Shown: piece after piece, positions 24,743 to 33,043 of the stretch
Layout: each line of letters begins with the position of its first letter
Position numbering within the stretch: position 1 is the stretch's first letter
From: Magnetovibrio sp. PR-2
GTDB lineage: Bacteria > Pseudomonadota > Alphaproteobacteria > Rhodospirillales > Magnetovibrionaceae
Direction of reading: 5' to 3'
Assembly: GCF_036689815.1 (NCBI RefSeq)
Contig: NZ_JBAHUR010000009.1
Location: 100,448 to 164,447, forward strand
Length of the DNA stretch: 64,000 nucleotides
The notes under the pieces: generated by a model
The model's input: only the letters and a program-made list of their open reading frames with translations
Databases searched by the model: none
Told to the model about the DNA's origin: nothing
Position numbers and translations under genes: made by a program

Positions 24743-26176
24743 CTAGTGAACGGTGCACACCATGCACGGGTCGAAAGACCGCACCACGTGCTGGACTTGG
24801 ACCGGAGATTTTTCGCTCTCATCCACTGCGGTGCCCGCCAAAGCGTGTTCCAAGGGACCGGGAATGCCCTGGCCGTCGCGCGGTGAGAAGTTCCACGTGG
24901 TGGGCGCAATAATTTGATAGTGCTGGATTTCGCCGCGCTTGACGCGCATCCAATGGCCGAGCGAGCCCCGCGCGGCCTCCACCAGACCGGCCCCCTCGCC
25001 ATTGATGTCGTGAACATCTACGTCATCCACGCAGACAGGAGCGCTGGCTTCCATGTCACCGATCCAACTTTCCATAGATTGGATCAAGCGTGCACTTTCC
25101 ACCATGCGGGCCAAAATGCGCACGAAGACGTTGGCCGGACCGGAGCCAATCAACGCGCTGATCAAGGGCTGGCCCGCCACCAATTGCCGCGCCACCGCGC
25201 CAACCTCGACGGGTTGGCTGTCCACGCGTGCCGCTTTGCACCACGAATAGGCCCCTTCGCGATCGACAAACGGTTGGGTGTCGCCTTGGGCAGGGTGGGC
25301 TTTGTCACCCATGACCCAGGCATGGGCCGGGTCCTCGTCAAAGCTGTCGGGTTTAAGGTCTTGCAACACACCGCCATCCATGACGCCCGAACGCCACAAA
25401 TTGGCGTCTTGCAAATGGTAGGCGCCAAAGCTCATAAACCGAGCGTAACCTTGGCCTAAGTCCGCCAAGCCTAAGTCATCAACCAATGTCATGAACCGGG
25501 CGAGATCGCCGCCTTTCACCCGGTTGAGATCGTCCAGCGTGCTCAAGCCCGCCATCTCTTCAACCGTGCAGCCGAACACGTTGCTTTCCAAAAACACCCG
25601 CGTGTCGGCAATCACAGAACGCACACGGATCAAGTCGCTCACATCCGGAGAACGCGTCAATCCCCCCGGTTGAATAGCCAAACTGTGCGGCCACTTGCCC
25701 GCCAAAATGCCGGTGATGTGCAACAAACGCGCCCGGGCCTTGAGCCACTGGGCAGCCCCCGTTCCTGCGTTGGCACAAAATCGCTGTTCAATGTCGCCAT
25801 ACCAAGACTTTTCTGCGTACACTTTGCGCGCAAAGTCCGGCATGAAAAACAGATAAAAGTGCGTGAGATGATCCGACAGGTTTTCCGCCGCATGCACCAA
25901 GTTGACGCCAAGCTGGCCGTTGGGCTCTGGCGTGATGCCAAACGCTTCGCTCAACGCCTGGGCACTGGCGACGGACTGCGACACCGAACAAATGCCGCAG
26001 ATGCGCGGCGTGATGGACAAAGCATCCAACGCCGGACGGCCTTGCAGAATTTGTTCAAAGCCGCGAAACATGGACGCATTGACGTGGGCCTCTTTGACCA
26101 GCCCGGCGTCGATATCCAAAGTGACTTCCAAGTCGCCCTCAACGCGGTTGAAGGGGCCAATGATGCGTTTTGTCAT
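24743..26176 (-). CDS. hupV: H2-sensing regulatory hydrogenase large subunit
   Basis: A 477-residue [NiFe]-hydrogenase large subunit of the sensory HupV/HoxC type. Both Ni-ligand motifs are present: RICGICSVSQ near the N-terminus (residues ~58-67) and DPCMVCTVH at the very end. The protein stops directly after that His, so it lacks the C-terminal peptide that maturation proteases remove, a hallmark of regulatory hydrogenases. It starts 4 nt within the hupU stop. With HupU it forms a cytosolic H2 sensor that modulates HupT. A gap of 217 bp to hypB follows, where the hypB promoter lies. Confidence 0.92.
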   Translation of the reverse strand: MTKRIIGPFNRVEGDLEVTLDIDAGLVKEAHVNASMFRGFEQILQGRPALDALSITPRICGICSVSQSVASAQALSEAFGITPEPNGQLGVNLVHAAENLSDHLTHFYLFFMPDFARKVYAEKSWYGDIEQRFCANAGTGAAQWLKARARLLHITGILAGKWPHSLAIQPGGLTRSPDVSDLIRVRSVIADTRVFLESNVFGCTVEEMAGLSTLDDLNRVKGGDLARFMTLVDDLGLADLGQGYARFMSFGAYHLQDANLWRSGVMDGGVLQDLKPDSFDEDPAHAWVMGDKAHPAQGDTQPFVDREGAYSWCKAARVDSQPVEVGAVARQLVAGQPLISALIGSGPANVFVRILARMVESARLIQSMESWIGDMEASAPVCVDDVDVHDINGEGAGLVEAARGSLGHWMRVKRGEIQHYQIIAPTTWNFSPRDGQGIPGPLEHALAGTAVDESEKSPVQVQHVVRSFDPCMVCTVH

Positions 26177-27174
26177 TCGTCATCCCTTTTACGAGCAGGC
26201 GGCACCACCACATGGTCGGAGCGTGCGTTCGATTGCACACGTTTCGGCGTCGCCGATTTCGATAGGGCCGCCAACGCCATGAACCAAGCCTTGGGCATAT
26301 CCAAGGGCAAGCCCACCGGAATGCCTGCGCGCTTGGCCGTGCGTTGGAATGCCGCGGGAGGATTTTCGAACCCGGCTGATGTGCAACCAATGCACGGGAA
26401 ACCCGCGTCAGGGCAGCCGCCTTTGGACCCGTTCCAAGAGCGCAAGTTGCAATCTCCCACCGCTTGGGTGGCTTTGCAGCCTAAGTTTTCCATCAAACAG
26501 CCCAGGAAAGAAAACTGAGAGGCACTGGCTTTGAATTCGTAATATTCGTTGCGCGAACACCCGTGGTGCGCCAAGTGGTCGGCGAAGAAACGGGGACGCC
26601 CGCTGATGTCCAACTGATCTTTGTTCAACCCCACCGTCGCCAACAGGCTCAAAGTTTCCGAAATCCAGTCGGGATGGGGCGCACAACCGGAAATGTTGAC
26701 CACCGGCAGGCCACCTTTGGAGACAAAATCTCGCCCCAGCAAACCGCCTTCTTCTGCCCCTTCGTACTGCAAACCACACGCATCCGTTGGGTTGGCGCTG
26801 GCTGCGGGGATGCCGCCAAATGCCGCACACGTGCCAACGGCCACAACATAACGCGCGTGGCGCGCCAAATCTTCAATCCAGGCTGAATACGGCCGGTCCG
26901 TACCCGACATCATTTGGAATTTTCCGGTGCCCCCGGGACCGCGCAACACCGAACCCTCGACACATAAAGCGTCCAGCGTTTGCGTCCCGTTCACGACCGA
27001 CTGCAAGATGTCGAGAGCTTCTTCGCCACTTTCTTCACTGATGGCCGGATGCCACAAGACGTTCACATCAAAGGCTTTCAGAGCGGCCATCAAGCCACGG
27101 TCTTCGGCGGTCAAGGCCGACATGGTGCAGCCCCCGCAACTCCCTGCTTGCAGCCAGATGATGTTGAAGCTCAC
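26173..27174 (-). CDS. hupU: H2-sensing regulatory hydrogenase small subunit
   Basis: A 333-residue [NiFe]-hydrogenase small subunit without a Tat signal, as expected for the cytoplasmic H2 sensor HupU/HoxB. The proximal cluster motif is complete (AGSCGGCTMS at residues ~11-20), followed by VGTCAAFGGIPA, NISGCAPHPDW, HHGCSRNEYYEF, and the C-terminal cluster motif FPCIGCTSAGFENP. A basic, Pro-containing C-terminal tail of about 50 residues may serve docking to HupT, though this is speculative. It starts 1 nt after the hypA stop and overlaps hupV by 4 nt. Confidence 0.92.
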   Translation of the reverse strand: MSFNIIWLQAGSCGGCTMSALTAEDRGLMAALKAFDVNVLWHPAISEESGEEALDILQSVVNGTQTLDALCVEGSVLRGPGGTGKFQMMSGTDRPYSAWIEDLARHARYVVAVGTCAAFGGIPAASANPTDACGLQYEGAEEGGLLGRDFVSKGGLPVVNISGCAPHPDWISETLSLLATVGLNKDQLDISGRPRFFADHLAHHGCSRNEYYEFKASASQFSFLGCLMENLGCKATQAVGDCNLRSWNGSKGGCPDAGFPCIGCTSAGFENPPAAFQRTAKRAGIPVGLPLDMPKAWFMALAALSKSATPKRVQSNARSDHVVVPPARKRDDE

Positions 27175-27175
27175 G

Positions 27176-27517
27176 CTATTCGACCTCCAACTCTTTGACC
27201 CGCATGTCTTCGCCTTCGGTGACGATCAAACGATGCCCGCCACATTTGGGGCAGCCTGCGACACGATCGGCGATTTCGACCTGTTCGACACAGTCGTCAC
27301 ACCACGCTTGGCCAGGCGGGCGCAGGATTTCCAGCTTCGCCCCTTCGGCCAAGGTGCCCTTGGTCACGGCTTCAAAACAAAACGAGATGGCTTCAGGGTC
27401 CACGTGGGACAGTTGGCCGATTTCCAGCCACACACACAGAACCTTTTTGAAGTTTTGCGTTTTGGCATTGTCTTCTAAAATTTGCACCATACCCTCGGCC
27501 AGGGACATTTCATGCAT
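27176..27517 (-). CDS. hypA: Hydrogenase nickel-insertion protein HypA
   Basis: A 113-residue protein starting MHEMSLAEGMVQILED, where the N-terminal MHE is the conserved Ni-binding site. The zinc-binding loop has two CxxC pairs (WCDDCVEQ and GCPKCGGHRL). HypA delivers Ni to the large subunit with HypB. In Hyb-type operons this position is occupied by HybF, a HypA paralogue. Here it is the only family member in the window, so it probably serves all hydrogenases. It lies between hybE and hupU in the minus-strand operon. Confidence 0.95.
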   Translation of the reverse strand: MHEMSLAEGMVQILEDNAKTQNFKKVLCVWLEIGQLSHVDPEAISFCFEAVTKGTLAEGAKLEILRPPGQAWCDDCVEQVEIADRVAGCPKCGGHRLIVTEGEDMRVKELEVE

Positions 27518-27595
27518 GCGAAAACCTCACGTTAAAGTGCCTACCTTCACTTATAGCGCTCATGATGCGTTTTGGAAAATGAACAAATCGCGCGT

Positions 27596-28237
27596 TTAAG
27601 CGTTTGCGTTGGGTCCTGCACTGTTGCGCACGCCACCGCTCAAGAAACTGCGGCGGCTCAATTCTTTGGGACCGGATTGTTCTTTGGCAAGGGTTGCGGC
27701 ACCGTCAACGGGTGCGTCCGCGCACTTGGAAGACGCACACTTGGCCGCGACCAACTCTTCTTCCTTGATGGCGTCCATATCTTCACCAGACAGGAACTTT
27801 TTGAAGCGTTTTTCATCCAGGCTGTTTTCTGGGTCCGGATTTTCCACCATCAAAACTTCCATAAACGCCGTGGCGCTCGCCTGTGCGTGGGGGTGGTGTT
27901 CGAACTCGTGCATGGGGGAATAGATGGCATAGCCGTAATAGGGCCCCACGCCTTCGATTTCGTTGGCAAGACATTCATATTCGCGCGCCGGGAACGGGAA
28001 TTCTTTTTTGGTGCCGACTTTGTCGTTCGACCAGTCTTCGTCGGCGCGCGGGAACACCAAAAGCGTCATCAGCCACGGTGTGGTAATGACGCCAACGATG
28101 CGACCGTCATGTTCGGTAAAGCCAATGGCTTCAACCTCTAACACCGGATTTTCGATGGGCAGGCCTTTGAGGCTGTTGTCATAGATCGCCTGAAAGGCTT
28201 TTTGAACGTCTGCAGACAGTTGTTCCGGCGTTGTCAT
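27596..28237 (-). CDS. hybE: [NiFe]-hydrogenase assembly chaperone of the HybE/HupJ family
   Basis: A 213-residue HybE/HupJ-family chaperone, thought to help hold back and assemble the Tat-exported small and large subunits. The core (residues ~10-150) has GVITTPWLMTLLVFPR, EFPAREYECLANEIEGVGPY (with an intervening Phe-Pro) and YSPMHEFEHHPHAQASA. The C-terminal part is Cys-containing and ends with a twin-Arg-like SRRSFLSGG. That resembles a signal sequence but sits at the wrong end; similar tails occur in homologues. It lies 12 nt after hupF. A 78-bp gap follows before hypA. Confidence 0.85.
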   Translation of the reverse strand: MTTPEQLSADVQKAFQAIYDNSLKGLPIENPVLEVEAIGFTEHDGRIVGVITTPWLMTLLVFPRADEDWSNDKVGTKKEFPFPAREYECLANEIEGVGPYYGYAIYSPMHEFEHHPHAQASATAFMEVLMVENPDPENSLDEKRFKKFLSGEDMDAIKEEELVAAKCASSKCADAPVDGAATLAKEQSGPKELSRRSFLSGGVRNSAGPNANA

Positions 28238-28249
28238 AGCTGAACCCTC

Positions 28250-28537
28250 TTAGGTGTTTTTGTTGGCTTGGTCGCCCAGGCCGGGGAAGTATTGGTCGAT
28301 GTCGACGTTGTCATTGCCGCTCATGATCTCGCTGAGACCTTCCAGCGCCAAGTTCATGTCTTTGGCCTGTTGTTCCGTCAGAACCTCGCGGGCGGAGCCC
28401 AAAAAGTTCAAGACCCACGTGCCAACGGGCTGCTCGCCGATCAACATCATGTTGACCTCGACCACGCCGTTACGGCCTTCTGCGCGCGAGACGAACTCGC
28501 CGCTTTCCACGATTTTAACGGGTGCACCGATGCACAT
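28250..28537 (-). CDS. hupF: HypC/HupF-family hydrogenase chaperone
   Basis: A 95-residue second HypC-family protein with the same MCIGAP start that places Cys2 at the mature N-terminus. The core motif GTWVLNFLGSAREVLTEQQA is typical of HupF, the member dedicated to the uptake hydrogenase large subunit. It is longer than the HypC at 23334 by a C-terminal tail (YFPGLGDQAN). The position between hybD and hybE supports a role with HybC. A 23-nt hairpin precedes it. Confidence 0.9.
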   Translation of the reverse strand: MCIGAPVKIVESGEFVSRAEGRNGVVEVNMMLIGEQPVGTWVLNFLGSAREVLTEQQAKDMNLALEGLSEIMSGNDNVDIDQYFPGLGDQANKNT

Positions 28538-28572
28538 ATTTCACAAAACCTTAAAGCCCTAAGAGGCCGTTA

Positions 28573-28595
28573 GGGTCTTCGATTTACGAAGACCC
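28573..28595 (-). other. Intra-operon hairpin between hybD and hupF
   Basis: GGGTCTTCG and CGAAGACCC form a perfect 9-bp stem with a 5-nt loop in the 66-bp gap between hybD and hupF. No T-run follows on the minus strand, so it is more likely an mRNA-processing or stability element than a terminator. It could set lower expression of the downstream maturation genes. Confidence 0.5.
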
Positions 28596-28603
28596 GTCAA
28601 GCC

Positions 28604-29185
28604 TCAAGCTTGAGCGTCCATATTGGCTTCATATTCGGCCTGACCGGCCCAGTAACACGGCAACGCTTCTGCGCGCTCGGTCACGTCAATGCCAATGTCT
28701 CTCAACTCTTTGACCAGTTGAACCACCATGTCATCCAAGCCGGCTTGAGCTTCGGGGCTCAGTCCCAACTTGTTTTCCAAGTGGTGCGGAACCATGCCGA
28801 CGATGGTGATGTGCTCGGGACTTTGGCCTTGCAACGCCAACAGCGCCAACAAGTCCGACAGCCCCAACTGGTGATTGGACAGTTTGGTTTTAAAGAACTG
28901 CGGCACCTGTTCATCGGCGATGCGCACGATGGTCCCGGCCGCAGCGCCTGTGTTGATGGCGTCAGCAACAATCAGGTGCTTCACGCCGCGCATGGGCTCC
29001 AACAATTCGGTGCCCGTGGTGCCGCCGTCCATCAAATCCACCACACGATCGTCGGTGGATTTGATGTCATAGCGGCTTTCCAGCTCTTCGACGGCTCTCA
29101 CCCCGATGCCTTCATCCTGCATCAGCACGTTACCCATGCCAATGACCAGGACGTCGGCGTCGACGTATGCGCTAAAGCCAGCCAT
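28604..29185 (-). CDS. hybD: Hydrogenase maturation endopeptidase (HybD/HupD family)
   Basis: A 193-residue protease that removes the C-terminal peptide of the large subunit after Ni insertion. The Ni-sensing and active site acidic residues are in recognisable segments: VLVIGMGNVLMQDEGIGVRA (Glu16-type position), VVDLMDGGTTGTELL (Asp) and HITIVGMVPH (His). Length is typical (about 160-195). The expected substrate HybC, encoded 2 nt upstream, does have a cleavable extension, whereas HupV does not. It belongs to the hyb operon on the minus strand. Confidence 0.93.
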   Translation of the reverse strand: MAGFSAYVDADVLVIGMGNVLMQDEGIGVRAVEELESRYDIKSTDDRVVDLMDGGTTGTELLEPMRGVKHLIVADAINTGAAAGTIVRIADEQVPQFFKTKLSNHQLGLSDLLALLALQGQSPEHITIVGMVPHHLENKLGLSPEAQAGLDDMVVQLVKELRDIGIDVTERAEALPCYWAGQAEYEANMDAQA

Positions 29186-29186
29186 C

Positions 29187-30890
29187 TTAAAGCGCCTTCA
29201 CTTTCACGATTTCGTTCTCTTCGGTGTCGACCATGTGGATCGCACACGCGATGCACGGATCGAACGAGTGAACGGTACGCAGAACTTCCAGCGGGTTTTC
29301 CGGATCGGCCACGGGGTTGTCCATCAATGACATCTCGTAAGGACCCGGTTGACCGTCGCTGTCGCGCGGCCCGGCGTTCCATGTGGAGGGCACCACCGCC
29401 TGGTAGTTCTTGATCTTGGCGTCTTCGATAACGACCCAGTGCGAAAGCGTGCCGCGGGGTGCCTCGTGGAAACCAAAGCCTTCGATTTCGCCTTTCGGGA
29501 AGACCGGAGCGTTGAAGGTATCCGTGTCACCCGAAGCAACGTTTTCGACCAACTTGGTCCACTGATCGTTCAAGACGTCCAACATCACCGCGCAACGGAT
29601 GGCGCGCGCCGCGTGGCGACCGATGGTGGAGTTCATGGCTGACAGCGGAACTTCGGGGATCTTGGCAACCGCCTTGATGGTGCCGACCGCTTCGTTCAAG
29701 TACTTGGTGTAGCGCGGCTCGCCTGCGGCAACGTTGGTGAGAACGTTGGCCAAGGGGCCCACCTCTGCACGTTTGCCGTAGAACGTCGGTGCTTTAACCC
29801 ACGAGTATTTACCTTCGTCTTGGAAGTCGGTGTACTGCGGGTTGGTTTCACCTTTGAACGGATGAAGCGGCTGATCGCCTTCGTACCAAGAGTGCTTGGA
29901 ACTTTCGGCCACACCGTCACGGAAGTACGGATCGTTGAAGTTCTCGATCTTGCGGAAGGTCGAGAAGTCGCCGTTTTCAATGAAGCCACCCATGGTGTCG
30001 AACACGGTGCCCTTGGTGTCTTGCGGACAATCGGGGACGGACAGGTAGTTGGTGACGCCGCCACCGACCGTCGTCCAATCCAGATAGAACGCACCAATGG
30101 CCGGAACGTCGGACATGTAGACGGACTTCACAAAGTGTTCCAGCTTGTCGATGAAACCTTTGATCAGCATCAAGCGTTCGATGTTCAACACAGACGGTGC
30201 GTCGTGGCTGATGGAGTTGGAAATACCACCCACCGCGACGTTTTGAATGTGCGGGCTTTTGCCGCCCAAGATGGCCACGATCTTGTTGCAATGGTTTTGG
30301 ATGTCCAAAGCCTGCAGATAGTGAGCAACCGCCATCAGGTTCACTTCTGGCGGAAGCTTCATGGCCGGGTGTCCCCAAAAACCACTGGCAAACGGGCCCA
30401 GTTGGCCGGTCTTCACAAACGCGGCCAAGCGTTCTTTGACTGCGGTCATTTCATGCACGCCATTGCCGGACCAGTCCGACAGGCTTTCGGCGAGCTTCGC
30501 GGTTGCAGCCGGATCGGCGTCCAGTGCGGACACAACGTCCACCCAGTCCACAGCGGACAGGTGATAGAAGTGCACGATGTGATCTTGGATCGCGTGTGCG
30601 GTCTGGATGATGTTACGCACCAACTGGGCGTTCACCGGGATTTCCATTTGCAACGCATTTTCAACGGCACGCACAGATGTAATGGCGTGCACCGTGGTGC
30701 ACACACCACAGAAGCGTTGAGTGTAGGTCCAGGCTTCGCGCGGGTCGCGGCCCACCAGGATCTTTTCAATGCCACGCCACATTTGGCCGGACGACCAGGC
30801 TTTGGTCACTTTTCCCTCATCAACTTCCACATCGATACGAAGGTGGCCTTCAATCCGGGTAATGGGGTCAACGGTAATACGAGTAGTCAC
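29187..30890 (-). CDS. hybC: Uptake [NiFe]-hydrogenase large subunit, Hyb type
   Basis: A 567-residue catalytic large subunit. The N-terminal Ni-ligand motif is RFCGVCTTVH (residues ~60-70), and the C-terminal one is DPCIACAIH, followed by a 15-residue peptide (MVDTEENEIVKVKAL) that HybD should remove after the His. Conserved HCNKIVAILGGKSPH-like and RGTLSHW segments are present (written here as NHCNKIVAILGGKSPH and PRGTLSHW). It oxidises H2 at the periplasmic face, carried across by the Tat signal of HybO. The order O-A-B-C-D matches the E. coli hybOABCD operon, pointing to a group 1c-like enzyme. Confidence 0.95.
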   Translation of the reverse strand: MTTRITVDPITRIEGHLRIDVEVDEGKVTKAWSSGQMWRGIEKILVGRDPREAWTYTQRFCGVCTTVHAITSVRAVENALQMEIPVNAQLVRNIIQTAHAIQDHIVHFYHLSAVDWVDVVSALDADPAATAKLAESLSDWSGNGVHEMTAVKERLAAFVKTGQLGPFASGFWGHPAMKLPPEVNLMAVAHYLQALDIQNHCNKIVAILGGKSPHIQNVAVGGISNSISHDAPSVLNIERLMLIKGFIDKLEHFVKSVYMSDVPAIGAFYLDWTTVGGGVTNYLSVPDCPQDTKGTVFDTMGGFIENGDFSTFRKIENFNDPYFRDGVAESSKHSWYEGDQPLHPFKGETNPQYTDFQDEGKYSWVKAPTFYGKRAEVGPLANVLTNVAAGEPRYTKYLNEAVGTIKAVAKIPEVPLSAMNSTIGRHAARAIRCAVMLDVLNDQWTKLVENVASGDTDTFNAPVFPKGEIEGFGFHEAPRGTLSHWVVIEDAKIKNYQAVVPSTWNAGPRDSDGQPGPYEMSLMDNPVADPENPLEVLRTVHSFDPCIACAIHMVDTEENEIVKVKAL

Positions 30891-30914
30891 GATTTCTCTC
30901 CTTAACCGAACTTC

Positions 30915-32054
30915 TTAGGCTTGTTCGCTGCGATGCAGGACAGGCAAGGTTTTGACAATGATCAGGTAGATCATGATTTCAAATGCAATAACGCCAAGGG
31001 TCACCATAATTTCAGGACCGGACGGGAAGTAGCTGAAGCCGGCCCCCGGGTCGTAAGTGAACAAAAAGGCGTTGAAACGATAGAGCGATCCGGCAAACAA
31101 CATGGCTGTTGCCGCAATCACCAATTTTGCCGGGCTTTGATTGTGCGCCGGAGACATGATGATAACCGCTGGAAGGATGAACAGAGCCATCTCAATGATG
31201 AACAAGATGCTGGACATATCGCCCGCAAAGATCAGGCCAAGCTTGCCCTGAGAGCCCAAGATGACCAAACGGATCACCACGAACGCCGCCATCAAACCGA
31301 CAGCCACTTTGCCCAAGACCGACAACAAAGGCGTTTCATCCGAACCGCCGAAGCTGACGCGTGCCAATGAGGCTTCGTAGATGACAATGGAATAGCCCAT
31401 GATCATCGCCGTGATCACCGCCAACAAGGGTTGGAAGTGAACCACTTGCCAGAGCGGATCGACTTTGTAGCCCATGATAATGAGCATGGAGCCAAGCGAG
31501 CTTTGGTGCATGGTCGGCAACAACAACCCGAGCGCGATGAAGAAGAACAAGACTTTGTCCAAAACCTTCAACAAGCCCTTCGCGCCGATGCGCTCCAAGA
31601 ACGCAGGCGAAAATTCGATGATCAACACGATGATGTAGAGCGAAACACACAGGCCCACTTCCAACATCACGGAGTTGAAGTTCCAGTTCCACGGCAACAA
31701 GATGTTATAGAACTGCCACCAGCGGCCCATGTCGAAGATGGCGCCAAAGCCGCCTAAGGCATAACCCGCCAAGCTCGCCAACAAGGCCGGACGCACCAAC
31801 GGGTGGTACTTGCCTTTGTTGAAGACGTAGACCGTGAACGCCAAAGCATAACCGCCACAGGCGAGGCCCGTGCCGATGATGACGTCATAGACAACCCAGA
31901 TGCCCCAGGGATAACCGCTGTTGATGTTGGCAACAGCCCCCATGCCATCGGTGAAGCGTTCCACCATGAAATACAAGCTGATGATGAACACCGTGAAGAA
32001 GAACAGGAAGGCCGGCGTGAGGATGCGACCCCCTAAAGGTTTAAACGCACTCAT
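30915..32054 (-). CDS. hybB: Hydrogenase integral membrane subunit HybB (NrfD/PsrC family)
   Basis: A 379-residue polytopic protein with about ten hydrophobic segments (for example LTPAFLFFFTVFIISLYFMV and LACGGYALAFTVYVF). It belongs to the NrfD/PsrC quinone-interacting family, in the HybB branch. It conducts electrons from the HybA iron-sulfur protein to the membrane quinone pool, and no haem ligand pattern is needed. The gene overlaps hybA by 4 nt. In E. coli Hyd-2 this subunit also couples quinone chemistry to proton movement, which is an inference by homology here. Confidence 0.9.
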   Translation of the reverse strand: MSAFKPLGGRILTPAFLFFFTVFIISLYFMVERFTDGMGAVANINSGYPWGIWVVYDVIIGTGLACGGYALAFTVYVFNKGKYHPLVRPALLASLAGYALGGFGAIFDMGRWWQFYNILLPWNWNFNSVMLEVGLCVSLYIIVLIIEFSPAFLERIGAKGLLKVLDKVLFFFIALGLLLPTMHQSSLGSMLIIMGYKVDPLWQVVHFQPLLAVITAMIMGYSIVIYEASLARVSFGGSDETPLLSVLGKVAVGLMAAFVVIRLVILGSQGKLGLIFAGDMSSILFIIEMALFILPAVIIMSPAHNQSPAKLVIAATAMLFAGSLYRFNAFLFTYDPGAGFSYFPSGPEIMVTLGVIAFEIMIYLIIVKTLPVLHRSEQA

Positions 32055-33031
32055 TGCTCGCCTCCTTCATCGCTATCAGCGTTGCGTTTCACGACGAAGC
32101 TAAGCCCCGCCAAAGCAACCGCCGGAAGCGCCAAGTAGCTGTATAAGGTATGCTGAACACCTTCGGAAACGGACGCGTAAGACCGTTCTTCCAAAGGCGG
32201 CATGCCAAGTTTGTCAAACGAGACAGCGGAAATGTGCATGACATTGGTGCCGCCAGCTTCCTTTTCGCCCCAGACATGGTCTTTGTAGTCCGGAACGGCT
32301 TTTTCGTGGTAGCTGTCGGGCTTGCTGAGATCGCCCATCGGGTAGTTGTAGGTTTCGCCCGGTTTTAGCGCCGTGCGTTTCTTGGCTTCCGCTAATAAGG
32401 CATCGCGCGTCCCGAACAAGGTCGCACCCGTAGGACAGACTTCAGCACAGCCGGTCATCTGACCATTGTCAATGCGCTCCACACCTTTTTGGTTACACAT
32501 CTGGCATTTGTTGATCTGACCAAACGTTTCATCATATTCAAACTGCGGAACGTTGTATGGGCATGCCGTCATACAGGTCCGACAGCCAATGCAGGCGTCC
32601 GGATTGTACGTCACGATGCCGGTACGGTTTTGACGTTCCAGCGCGGTGACGGGACACGCCGAAACGCAGCCCGGATCGACACAGTGCATACAGCTGCGCT
32701 TTTCGAACGCGAAGCCGTTTTTCTCTGCGTCTTTATATTTACCGTTGCCGTCTTTGTAGATCTTGATGACGTTCAACGTATCACCGCTGAGATCGGACGC
32801 GGAATCGTAGTAATCCGCACCATCGCGGTAGGTCGGCTCCATGCCGTTGACTTCTTTACACTTGTACACACAAGCCTTGCAGCCCACACACAGTGTGGAG
32901 TCATACAGCATCCCGACGGCTTCTTCGGCGGGCTCCAAATTGGGGCGCGCCTCGGCCTCACTCACGACCCCTGCCGTGCCGCACAAAGCGGCGGCACCGA
33001 GGCCACTTTTTAGGAAATCTCTCCGTTTCAT
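32051..33031 (-). CDS. hybA: Hydrogenase electron-transfer subunit HybA (four 4Fe-4S clusters, Tat signal)
   Basis: A 326-residue periplasmic ferredoxin-type subunit. It begins with a Tat signal MKRRDFLKSGLGAAALC. Cys motifs for four clusters follow: CVGCKACVYKCKEVN (~48-62), CMHCVDPGCVSACP, CIGCRTCMTACPYNVP and CQMCNQKG with a later CAEVCPTG. A hydrophobic C-terminal helix (YLALPAVALAGLSFVV) would anchor it. It links HybO/HybC to the HybB membrane subunit. It follows hybO after 12 nt and overlaps hybB by 4 nt. Confidence 0.93.
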   Translation of the reverse strand: MKRRDFLKSGLGAAALCGTAGVVSEAEARPNLEPAEEAVGMLYDSTLCVGCKACVYKCKEVNGMEPTYRDGADYYDSASDLSGDTLNVIKIYKDGNGKYKDAEKNGFAFEKRSCMHCVDPGCVSACPVTALERQNRTGIVTYNPDACIGCRTCMTACPYNVPQFEYDETFGQINKCQMCNQKGVERIDNGQMTGCAEVCPTGATLFGTRDALLAEAKKRTALKPGETYNYPMGDLSKPDSYHEKAVPDYKDHVWGEKEAGGTNVMHISAVSFDKLGMPPLEERSYASVSEGVQHTLYSYLALPAVALAGLSFVVKRNADSDEGGEQ

Positions 33032-33043
33032 GAGATCACTCCC

